NCBI GenBank assembly: GCA_025358395.1
Contig: JANYJT010000052.1
Coordinates: forward strand, 1-22,475
DNA length: 22,475 nt
Origin: Bacteroidia bacterium
GTDB taxonomy: Bacteria > Bacteroidota > Bacteroidia > Bacteroidales > Prolixibacteraceae
Reading direction: 5' to 3'
The translations under genes were made by a program, and so were the position numbers. The notes under the pieces were generated by a model, which saw only the letters and a program-made list of their open reading frames with translations, had not been told where the DNA came from and ran no database searches. Shown one piece after another: positions 7,470-14,737 of the stretch (position 1 is its first letter; each line of letters starts with the position of its first letter).

Positions 7470-8729
7470 TCAAGGCTTCCCCGCGAGGGTATTGTAATTC
7501 GCAACGGCCTGATACAATTGTACTTTGTGGCTTTTCCTGTTGATATTTGCCTGGGTTACGGCATTCAGGTCGACGATGTAATCGGCAGAGGTGATGGTGC
7601 CATTTTCCAGCTGTGAAGCCGAATGTTTGGCAATATTCTCGCGCAATGCGACCAACTCCTCATCGATTTTCAATAGCTGTTCCGCCTTGCTGATAGCTTC
7701 TCCCGCTCTAAACAACGCGATGGAGAGATTTTGGTCAAAAGTGGCACGCTGGCTTCCGATCATCTGCTTTTGAACCTCCAGAATCTCGCGACTGCGTCCG
7801 GTCTGCTTCCAGTCGAGAATGTTCCAGGAGAGACCCAGACCGACCAAATAGTAAGGGTCGAAAGTGTTTTTGAGCATGTTAAGTCCGGGTCTTCCGTATC
7901 CGGCCTGACCGAAACCAAATACTTTTGGGTTCCTTGTCTTTTGCATTAACTGTGAGTTCTGATCAATTTTACGCCCCAAGAGATCAAAATATTTTAGCTC
8001 TGGCCGGGAGATCGCGTCACTTTTCTTCATGACAACGGGTTCAGTCAGGGTAGTATTGCTGCCTAAAACCTGATTGGTAAGTATCCCCAATGCCCCCAAA
8101 CCGGAGAGACGTTCTGAATGAATCTCCCCAATCTGCTGGTCTGTTAGCAATCTTTCGGCTTTTAGAAGCTCCAGATCCCTGGAAGTTACCGTGCCGTTTT
8201 TATAACCCGACTCCAAAACTTTGATCCGCTCATCCAGTAGCGATCGCTTCAATTTCATGACCGATTCGTTTTCGGTCATCAAAAGAATCGCAAAATAGAG
8301 CTGATTGACCCTGTCGTTCAATGCGTAAAGCTCCACTTCAAGACTCTGCTGATCGGCTGCCAATCCTGATTTTTCGGCCAAACTGTTTGCCTGGGTTGCC
8401 CCACCGTCATAAATGGTTTGCTTCACATCCAGATAGACTTTGTACTGATCTTTGGAAGGAGATGGAATGGTGACTCCCGGAAGTGGAACACTTACTTTGG
8501 TCACCTCACTCTGGTAGGTCGCCTGACCATTCAGATTAACCTGAGGGTTCCGGAGGGCCCCAAGATTCTCTATTTTGAGATCGCTGATCTTCCTTTGCCG
8601 GATGGAATCCGACAACCGGGGATAATTCTCCCGGGCCAATCTGTAGCATGTCTCCAAATTGATGGAACTAAGCTGAGCATTTCCGGAGACTGCTGAAAAT
8701 AACCAAACAAGAATTAATATTCGTTTCAT
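7470..8729 (-). CDS. TolC-family outer membrane efflux protein
   Basis: The 419-residue protein has a signal peptide (MKRILILVWLFSAVSGNAQ) and then NLETCYRLARENYPRLS, the usual opening of TolC-family channels. Two related long helical halves with short strand segments follow, including QTIYDGGATQANSLAEKSG in the first and LSWNILDWKQTGRSREILE in the second. The C-terminal helix ends in QANINRKSHKVQLYQAVANY. Such proteins form trimeric tunnels through the outer membrane and periplasm. Placed between the TetR gene and the adaptor gene, it most likely serves the ABC exporter encoded downstream, giving a complete envelope-spanning pump. The upstream 211 bp contain a tandem array and a G/C-rich run but no exact TAnnTTTG box on this strand. 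Confidence 0.9.
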   Translation of the reverse strand: MKRILILVWLFSAVSGNAQLSSINLETCYRLARENYPRLSDSIRQRKISDLKIENLGALRNPQVNLNGQATYQSEVTKVSVPLPGVTIPSPSKDQYKVYLDVKQTIYDGGATQANSLAEKSGLAADQQSLEVELYALNDRVNQLYFAILLMTENESVMKLKRSLLDERIKVLESGYKNGTVTSRDLELLKAERLLTDQQIGEIHSERLSGLGALGILTNQVLGSNTTLTEPVVMKKSDAISRPELKYFDLLGRKIDQNSQLMQKTRNPKVFGFGQAGYGRPGLNMLKNTFDPYYLVGLGLSWNILDWKQTGRSREILEVQKQMIGSQRATFDQNLSIALFRAGEAISKAEQLLKIDEELVALRENIAKHSASQLENGTITSADYIVDLNAVTQANINRKSHKVQLYQAVANYNTLAGKP

Positions 8730-8805
8730 TTTGCCTTATAAAAAGTAGTATTCAAAATCTTCTTTCCAAATTACTGTTCACTCTCTTCTGATCGGACGAC
8801 CACCT

Positions 8806-8817
8806 GGGGCCCCCCCC
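8806..8817. other. GGGGCCCCCCCC homopolymer-rich tract upstream of the TolC-like gene
   Basis: Four G followed by eight C, about 80 bases upstream of the TolC-like start. It follows CGGACGACCACCT, which resembles the CGGACGG / GACCACC parts of the dispersed structured element. The bases TCTTCTTTCCAAAT at about 8758-8771 are identical to a stretch in copy A (7324-7336 region). This may be a decayed fragment of that element. Homopolymer length could vary. Confidence 0.4.
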
Positions 8818-8869
8818 TCCTGTCACCTGATGTATATCTCAAACTCCCATCTTCCCATCTTCCCACACT

Positions 8870-8953
8870 CTCAACTTCCCACTCTCAACTTTCAACTTTC
8901 AGTTCTCAACTCTCAACTTTCAACTCTCAGTTCTCAACTCTCAACTCTCAACT
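8870..8953. repeat. 7-bp tandem array (12 units) overlapping the end of the TetR gene
   Basis: Twelve contiguous 7-mers, mostly CTCAACT with TTCAACT, TTCAGTT, CTCAGTT and one TCCCACT. The last unit is 8947-8953. The stop codon of the TetR-family gene (8941-8943) and its last three sense codons lie inside the array. The unit is the same as in the array after the TolC-like gene. Bases 8830-8869 are similar low-complexity CATCTTCC repeats. Confidence 0.85.
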
Positions 8954-9558
8954 TCCCCAACGCCCAATGCCTGAACAACAAATTGCGTAATTACAAACTT
9001 CCGCTCCTGCAGAAACTGATCATATTTTACAGGATCATTTTTGAAAAGTTTTCTTTGAAACAAAGGTCTGCCAATGTATGGCATGACAATCATGCCGATA
9101 ATATTGGCAAAAAGATGAGGGAAAGTGATGGGTCGAATATGACCACTGGAAACTTCACGATTAATCATGACTTCTACCAATTCGAAATTAAGTCCCTGGT
9201 CAGACATGAATTTAGAAAGTTGCTCCGGATCCCTGTTGATCTCCCTGAAAACAAATTGTGGCAGGAAAGGATTCCTCGACATATAAGTGTCATATTCGGT
9301 AACGATGGCCTCAATTTTATCCGGGAATGGCTCATCCCCTTTAAAAATAGCTATTAATCCGGGTATCAACTGACTAAGAATCCCATAGAAGACTTCATCG
9401 AAAAGTTGATCCTTTGAATGGAAATAGTAATGAAGCATGGCTTTGTTTATTCCGGCTTCATCGGCTATCTCCTGCATTCTGGCTCCATCCATTCCTTTGC
9501 GGATGAATATCTGTTTCGCTGCCTGAACAATCTTTTCCTTGGTACTGTCCGAACCCAT
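8941..9558 (-). CDS. TetR/AcrR-family transcriptional regulator (CecR-like position)
   Basis: The 205-residue protein starts with STKEKIVQAAKQIFIRKGMDG, then the TetR helix-turn-helix at about 27-46 (RMQEIADEAGINKAMLHYYF) and SKDQLFDEVF. The remaining helices form a variable ligand domain, so the inducer cannot be predicted. It is the first gene of the exporter cluster and is divergent from the Ca2+ ATPase gene. In E. coli, CecR likewise sits at the head of ybhGFSR. Two candidate operators overlap or adjoin its -7 box, suggesting autorepression and repression of the exporter. The last three codons and the stop are supplied by a 7-bp tandem array, so the natural C-terminus may have been trimmed or altered. 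Confidence 0.93.
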   Translation of the reverse strand: MGSDSTKEKIVQAAKQIFIRKGMDGARMQEIADEAGINKAMLHYYFHSKDQLFDEVFYGILSQLIPGLIAIFKGDEPFPDKIEAIVTEYDTYMSRNPFLPQFVFREINRDPEQLSKFMSDQGLNFELVEVMINREVSSGHIRPITFPHLFANIIGMIVMPYIGRPLFQRKLFKNDPVKYDQFLQERKFVITQFVVQALGVGEVES

Positions 9559-9572
9559 TCAATATTTTTTTG

Positions 9573-9580
9573 CAAAGTTA
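9573..9580 (-). promoter_or_regulatory. Candidate -7 box for the TetR gene / exporter operon
   Basis: On the minus strand these bases read TAACTTTG, an exact TAnnTTTG match, 14 bases upstream of the ATG. The implied leader is very short (under about 10 nt). No TTG -33 element is evident. The box overlaps the first operator-like palindrome by three bases, as expected for autorepression. Confidence 0.5.
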
Positions 9581-9606
9581 ACCATTTGGTTTAACTATTT
9601 GGTTAA
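9578..9606. promoter_or_regulatory. Tandem TetR-type operator candidate
   Basis: Two overlapping near-palindromes lie head to tail. The first has arms AACCA and TGGTT around TT. The second has arms TTAACTA and TGGTTAA around TT, with one mismatched pair. The outer arms TTAACCA (9578-9584) and TGGTTAA (9600-9606) also form a perfect inverted pair. The centres are about 13 bases apart. The location is 20-48 bases upstream of the TetR start, in a divergent intergenic region. Confidence 0.6.
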
Positions 9607-9706
9607 TTTTTGAAAAATATTTCCGGCTGCCATTCCGATCGTTGAAAGGTTGAATGATATAATCTAAACTTAAAGACGTCAATGGTTAAAAATTAATTTG
9701 TTGGTG

Positions 9707-9714
9707 TATATTTG
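9707..9714 (+). promoter_or_regulatory. Candidate -7 box for the Ca2+ ATPase gene
   Basis: TATATTTG is an exact match to TAnnTTTG and lies 20 bases upstream of the ATG at 9735. There is no TTG at the -33 position. Instead an operator-like half-site TGGTTAA (9683-9689) lies there. Confidence 0.5.
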
Positions 9715-9734
9715 AATTTTCAACCTTTTACAGA

Positions 9735-12641
9735 ATGGAACCTAAAAAGCAACTCACCGGACTAACTGATTCACAGGTTTCTGAAAGCCGAAGAATTCAT
9801 GGCTCCAACCTGCTGACTCCCCCAAAGAAAGCTTCAGTCTGGATGCTTTTTATTGAAAAATTTGAAGATCCTATTATTCGCATTCTTCTGATTGCCGCTT
9901 TTTTATCACTTGGTATCTCCTTTGTGCACAGAGAATTTGCCGAAACGATTGGCATTTTCTTTGCCATCTTTCTGGCCACCGGCGTCGCCTTTTGGTTTGA
10001 ACTGGATGCCAATAAAAAATTTGATCTGCTCAACAAAATAAACGACGAAATACCGGTTAAAGTGATTCGCAACGGCAATGTCTGTGAGGTTCCGAAATCA
10101 GCCATTGTTGTCGGGGATCTGGTACTGCTCAGCACAGGAGATGAAGTTCCGGCCGATGGTCTGCTGATTGAGTCGGTATCCCTGCAAATCAATGAATCGA
10201 CTCTCACAGGCGAACCTGTCATCAACAAGACTACCCACGAAGAGGATTTTGATGAAGAGGCTACCTATCCTTCCAACATGGTTTACCGGGGCACCTCTGT
10301 GGTAGATGGGCATGCAACCACACAAATTTCTGCGGTTGGAGATCAGACAGAATATGGTCAGGTTGCACGCGAATCCACCAAAATGAGCGGAGAGGAGACT
10401 CCTCTGAACAAACAACTTGACGGACTGGCAAAACTGATCGGAGTAATCGGTTTTTTACTGGCCGTATTAACCTTCATTGTCTTGTTTATCAAGGGCATTC
10501 GCAATGGAGATACGCAATTTACTTTCATTCAGAAATTCTCTACCACCCTTGTCATCATCGCGATGATGGTTGCGCTTGTCAAAGTATGGATTCCCATCAT
10601 TTTTGATGGACTGACATTTCTAAAATTTAAGATCAGAATCCCGGAGTCTGTTGACAACGGAAGTTGGATCAGATGGCTGCTTACCGGAAGTGCCTTCCTA
10701 CTTATATCAGCAGGTATCGTTTATCCGTTTGGATTAAACCTCTTTCAGCCTGAAGCATGGGTTTCGCTGGTTACTGCCGGCAAAATACTTTCCTATTTTA
10801 TGGTCTCGGTTACGCTGATCGTCGTAGCTGTTCCCGAAGGACTACCCATGAGCGTAACCCTGAGCCTGGCTCTGAGTATGCGCCGCATGCTCCAATCGAA
10901 CAACCTGGTCAGGAAAATGCATGCCTGCGAAACCATGGGTGCGACAACAGTCATCTGTACAGACAAAACCGGAACACTGACTCAGAACAAGATGAAAGTG
11001 TTCAGCACCAACTTCTTTGCCCTTGATAATCAGACTTTGTCAGACAATGAGGAAAGCAACCTTATCCGCATTGCCATATCCGTAAATTCAACCGCATATC
11101 TCGATTTCACCGATCCGGCAAATGTCACTTCGATTGGTAATCCGACAGAAGCGGCTTTACTTTTCTGGCTGAACGATCAGGGCTCAAATTATCTGGACAT
11201 CAGAAATGAGGCAACCATTTTAGAGCAGCTCACTTTTAGTACCGAGAGAAAATACATGGGTACCATCACAGAATCGATGAATGGCAAGAAAGTACTCTTT
11301 GTCAAAGGAGCCCCTGAAATAGTTCTGGGACTTTGCAAATCGGTTCAACTTCCGGACAGATACGTTCCGGTATCAGAATACAAAGCAAATATCGACTCCC
11401 TGCTGATCGGCTACCAGAATCAGGCGATGCGAACCCTTGGATTTGCCTATGAGGTGATCGAAGATGACCGCGAACGCATTGTCAATGGGAAGATTGAACC
11501 ATCCAACCTTCAGTTCATAGGCATTGCGGCCATCTCCGACCCGGTAAGGGAGGATGTTCCTGCCGCTGTCGCGGAATGTCTCAATGCCGGCATCGACGTG
11601 AAGATAGTGACCGGCGATACCCCTGGCACAGCCAGGGAAATTGGCAGGCAAATTGGTATCTGGAAAGAAGATTTGGGCAACGAACAGCTAATCACCGGTG
11701 TCGATTTTGGCGCCCTTTCCGATGATGAGGCCTCACTTCGTATCCGGAATCTGACGATCATGTGCAGGGCCAGACCCAGCGACAAGCAACGCCTTGTGCA
11801 GTTATTACAAAAAGCCGGATCTGTGGTCGCCGTTACCGGTGATGGCACCAATGATGCTCCGGCACTCAATTTCGCACATGTTGGTCTCTCTATGGGCTCG
11901 GGGACTTCTGTCGCCAAAGAGGCCAGTGATATCACGCTGCTCGATGATTCGTTCAAGAGTATTGCCACCGCGGTCATGTGGGGACGATCATTGTATCAAA
12001 ACATCCAGCGCTTCATCCTTTTTCAGCTCACCATCAATGTGACGGCACTCGTGATTGTCCTTTTAGGCTCTATTTTTGGCCGCGAAATGCCACTGACCGT
12101 CACGCAAATGCTTTGGGTTAATCTGATCATGGATACTTTTGCAGCTGCCGCCCTGGCCTCATTACCACCCAACAAGAAAGTAATGCAGCAAAAGCCCCGC
12201 CGGAATGAAGCATTTATCATTACTAAGAAAATGAGGGTTTTTATCCTTTCTGTTGCCGCCACTTTCGTCGTATTTCTCTTGTGGTTACTCTATTATTTTA
12301 CCGATTCTGCCGGAGAGATCTCCCGAGCAAACCTTTCCAGGTTTTTTACGATTTTCGTTCTGTTGCAATTCTGGAACTTGTTCAATGCCAAAGCATTTTC
12401 ATCCGGGCATTCGGCTTTTTATGAGTTGCACAAAAGCATCGGATTTATTATCACGGTAGTCCTGATTCTGATCGGCCAGGTGCTGATCGTTACTTTTGGC
12501 GACAATGTATTCCGTACTGTTCCACTGCCATTTGCGGAGTGGATGATCATCGTTGGAGCAACTTCTGTCGTTTTATGGATTGGAGAGATTGGCAGATTGA
12601 TAGCAAGAATCAAAAATCCAAAATTCGCTGTTCCTGCTTAA
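9735..12641 (+). CDS. Calcium-translocating P-type ATPase, PMCA-type
   Basis: The 968-residue protein is a P2-type cation ATPase that should export Ca2+ across the inner membrane. Motifs: actuator TGE at 158-160, PEGLP at 367-371 in M4, phosphorylation motif DKTGTLT with Asp410, nucleotide-binding KGAPE with Lys524, TGD at 626-628, and hinge GDGTND at 702-707. M6 has LWVNLIMDTFAAAA with Asn796 and Asp800; together with VVAVPEGLP in M4 this is the pattern of PMCA-type calcium pumps. About 100 residues separate M3 (about 233-253) from M4 (about 350-372). They include two further hydrophobic segments (about 268-290 and 313-333), so the protein is longer than the roughly 850-900 residues I remember for bacterial relatives. 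It is transcribed divergently from the TetR gene and has its own -7 box. Cation specificity is inferred from motifs. Confidence 0.94.
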   Translation: MEPKKQLTGLTDSQVSESRRIHGSNLLTPPKKASVWMLFIEKFEDPIIRILLIAAFLSLGISFVHREFAETIGIFFAIFLATGVAFWFELDANKKFDLLNKINDEIPVKVIRNGNVCEVPKSAIVVGDLVLLSTGDEVPADGLLIESVSLQINESTLTGEPVINKTTHEEDFDEEATYPSNMVYRGTSVVDGHATTQISAVGDQTEYGQVARESTKMSGEETPLNKQLDGLAKLIGVIGFLLAVLTFIVLFIKGIRNGDTQFTFIQKFSTTLVIIAMMVALVKVWIPIIFDGLTFLKFKIRIPESVDNGSWIRWLLTGSAFLLISAGIVYPFGLNLFQPEAWVSLVTAGKILSYFMVSVTLIVVAVPEGLPMSVTLSLALSMRRMLQSNNLVRKMHACETMGATTVICTDKTGTLTQNKMKVFSTNFFALDNQTLSDNEESNLIRIAISVNSTAYLDFTDPANVTSIGNPTEAALLFWLNDQGSNYLDIRNEATILEQLTFSTERKYMGTITESMNGKKVLFVKGAPEIVLGLCKSVQLPDRYVPVSEYKANIDSLLIGYQNQAMRTLGFAYEVIEDDRERIVNGKIEPSNLQFIGIAAISDPVREDVPAAVAECLNAGIDVKIVTGDTPGTAREIGRQIGIWKEDLGNEQLITGVDFGALSDDEASLRIRNLTIMCRARPSDKQRLVQLLQKAGSVVAVTGDGTNDAPALNFAHVGLSMGSGTSVAKEASDITLLDDSFKSIATAVMWGRSLYQNIQRFILFQLTINVTALVIVLLGSIFGREMPLTVTQMLWVNLIMDTFAAAALASLPPNKKVMQQKPRRNEAFIITKKMRVFILSVAATFVVFLLWLLYYFTDSAGEISRANLSRFFTIFVLLQFWNLFNAKAFSSGHSAFYELHKSIGFIITVVLILIGQVLIVTFGDNVFRTVPLPFAEWMIIVGATSVVLWIGEIGRLIARIKNPKFAVPA

Positions 12642-12654
12642 ATGTCTATATTTG
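12624..12654 (+). promoter_or_regulatory. Promoter candidate for the porin gene, implying a leaderless or near-leaderless mRNA
   Basis: TATATTTG at 12647-12654 is an exact -7 match, and TTCG at 12624-12627, 19 bases upstream, is a 3/4 match to a TTTG -33 box. The -7 box ends 4 bases before the ATG at 12659 and begins 6 bases after the ATPase stop codon. Confidence 0.5.
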
Positions 12655-12658
12655 CGGC

Positions 12659-14737
12659 ATGAATTTTAAGGTAAAGCTGACATTCTTTTCTATCATCCTG
12701 CTGGGAAGTCTGATATCCAATGCACAGACGATGGATATGGAAGGAAATTCCAGTGCACGAAGGCCTTCAGGCAATCGGCAGAGCGGTCAAAAAGGAGCTA
12801 AAGGAGCAAAGGATTCTATCGTCTTTAAAATGCGGGAATATTTGCTGATTGAAGATCTTTCTCGTATCTCAGAGGTTAAAGTAGACACATCTATCATTGA
12901 TTTTCACATCTATCATCCTGCCTATAAAAATTCATTATCTGTTCAGAATCTTGGTAATATTGGCAACTCCTCTCAACCGGGAGATTTTTTCCTGCGCCGG
13001 TCGCCCGGCAGGGATTTCCTTTTCCAAATGAATTATTACGATTTCTCCGCCCTACCGGGAAGCATCAAATTTTACAATGTGACCAAACCTTACACCTTGC
13101 TGAGTTACGGCCAATGGTTTGCCAACAAGCCAAAAGGTGAGTCCATCCTCAGAGTCTTGCATACGCAGAATATCAACAAGAATATCAACTTCGGATTCTA
13201 TTATAATTCAATTGGTTCACAAGGGAAATACCTTAACCAGGAAGCCAAAGACCGCAATACAGGATTCTTCTCAAGCGGCAATTTCGATCGGTACGATTAT
13301 TGGTTTTCAATCGGAAAGAACAGGTATGAAAATCAGGAAAACGGAGGTTTACCCAATCCAAAGGACATCGAAAACCCGGATATAAAGCCTGAGAACATTA
13401 CCGTCTGGCTCACAGACGTAAAATCCGTCAACACCAATACCTTTGTGACACTCACGCATCAATTTAAACTCGGCACATGGAAAGAGGTAGAAGATAAAAA
13501 AAAGAAGGAGATTTATCAGCAATTCATTCCACGTGTTGCTTTGACGCACGTACTGGATATCCAGAAATCAACACGGCTTTTCACCGAGGCCGAGCCCAAT
13601 CCAATTTACTATTCAAGCACGGATCAAAGTGCCATTTATTTTTATGGGAAAGGCAATGTACCTTATATAAATGCCGTTACCGGCTCTGCGGCATCTCCGG
13701 CTACCAAGGATAATTCGGGTCAGAACTTAATCTCGAACAGATTTATATTGAAATTCATGGAAGCCCCGGACAGGAAATATACTTTCGGAAAGCAGGTTTT
13801 CATCTCAAACGATCTGGTCAATATCAATTTCCCGCAACAAGAACTGGTGGCCGACAGCCTAGGGGTCATGCATCCTCCGCTAGGACTGGTTCAAAGCTAT
13901 AAGTACTCAAATACTTATATTGGTGGATCGGCCTACAGAACCGATGGCCGTTTTTGGAGCTGGACTGTCTCCGGAAAATCTTACATTCAGGGTCGCAATG
14001 CCCTGGATTATGAATTGGCAGGTTCCATAGAAAAACCACTCAGGTCTAAAAAGGATACCTCATTTATTAGGATATTTGCGAAAATGTCCAATGTTACACC
14101 CGATTATTTTTACGATCACTACTATTCCAATCATTACAAATGGGAAAATGCTTTTGACAAAACATATACCTTAAGGATCGGTGCGAACTTTGACAAACCG
14201 GGATGGAGACTCAAAGGGGCTTTCAACTACAGCATCATCAATAAATTTGTTTTTTTCAATGAAAAGGCATTGCCTGAGCAGGCAAAATCTGAGTTTTCAG
14301 TAGCCTCTTTGATGGTTAACAAGGATTTTAAATTCGGCGGTTTAAATATACGCAATTGGGTACTCCTCCAAAAAACCACTACTGATATTTACCTTGCAAT
14401 ACCTTCCGTAAGTATTAGAAATTCAACCTATTACGAAGGGTTATATGCCAAAGTCCTTGTGTTCCAGTTAGGTCTGGATACCCGGTATGAAACTTCCTAT
14501 TATGCCGACCAATATGCTCCGGCAACAGGTATGTTCTACCGCCAAACCGTAGATAAGATAGGTGATTATGCCTGGATTGACGCCTTTATCAACCTTAAAA
14601 TCAAAAGGACTGCTTTCTACATTAAATCCACCAATCTGGCAACCCAGTCTGTCAAGGGTGGCTATTTCACTTCACCGGGTTATCCGGCGCCAGTATCGAC
14701 GCTACTTTTTGGCCTTACCTGGTCATTTTATAACTAA
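12659..14737 (+). CDS. Putative porin, Porin_10-type beta-barrel
   Basis: I place the start at ATG 12659 because it begins a clear signal peptide (MNFKVKLTFFSIILLGSLIS, then NAQ). An upstream in-frame ATG at 12539 would lie inside the ATPase gene and put 40 odd residues before the signal. The product has 692 residues. After a short Gly/Arg/Lys-rich linker comes SVQNLGNIGNSSQPGDFFLR, then FLFQMNYYDF and FYNVTKPYTLLSYGQW. This is the N-terminal pattern I know from the Bacteroidetes putative porin family Porin_10. The rest is a long series of strand-like, aromatic-rich segments ending in LLFGLTWSFYN. It is probably an outer-membrane barrel; its substrate is unknown. Its stop codon overlaps that of the NUDIX gene on the other strand. 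Confidence 0.85.
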   Translation: MNFKVKLTFFSIILLGSLISNAQTMDMEGNSSARRPSGNRQSGQKGAKGAKDSIVFKMREYLLIEDLSRISEVKVDTSIIDFHIYHPAYKNSLSVQNLGNIGNSSQPGDFFLRRSPGRDFLFQMNYYDFSALPGSIKFYNVTKPYTLLSYGQWFANKPKGESILRVLHTQNINKNINFGFYYNSIGSQGKYLNQEAKDRNTGFFSSGNFDRYDYWFSIGKNRYENQENGGLPNPKDIENPDIKPENITVWLTDVKSVNTNTFVTLTHQFKLGTWKEVEDKKKKEIYQQFIPRVALTHVLDIQKSTRLFTEAEPNPIYYSSTDQSAIYFYGKGNVPYINAVTGSAASPATKDNSGQNLISNRFILKFMEAPDRKYTFGKQVFISNDLVNINFPQQELVADSLGVMHPPLGLVQSYKYSNTYIGGSAYRTDGRFWSWTVSGKSYIQGRNALDYELAGSIEKPLRSKKDTSFIRIFAKMSNVTPDYFYDHYYSNHYKWENAFDKTYTLRIGANFDKPGWRLKGAFNYSIINKFVFFNEKALPEQAKSEFSVASLMVNKDFKFGGLNIRNWVLLQKTTTDIYLAIPSVSIRNSTYYEGLYAKVLVFQLGLDTRYETSYYADQYAPATGMFYRQTVDKIGDYAWIDAFINLKIKRTAFYIKSTNLATQSVKGGYFTSPGYPAPVSTLLFGLTWSFYN

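Noticed and set aside
7335..7616. Plus-strand open frame through the tandem array
   Set aside because: It exists because the array lacks stops on that strand, encodes Ser/Leu/His low-complexity sequence, and runs into the TolC-like gene in antisense.
7375..8953. CRISPR-like repetition
   Set aside because: The 7-bp units are contiguous with no spacers, and no cas gene is nearby.
8830..9357. Plus-strand open frame opposite the TetR gene
   Set aside because: Its start lies in low-complexity repeats and the rest is antisense to the TetR coding sequence.
12539..12658. Longer start for the porin gene inside the ATPase gene
   Set aside because: It adds 40 residues ahead of a clear signal peptide and overlaps the ATPase by about 100 bp; ATG 12659 fits the signal peptide and promoter.
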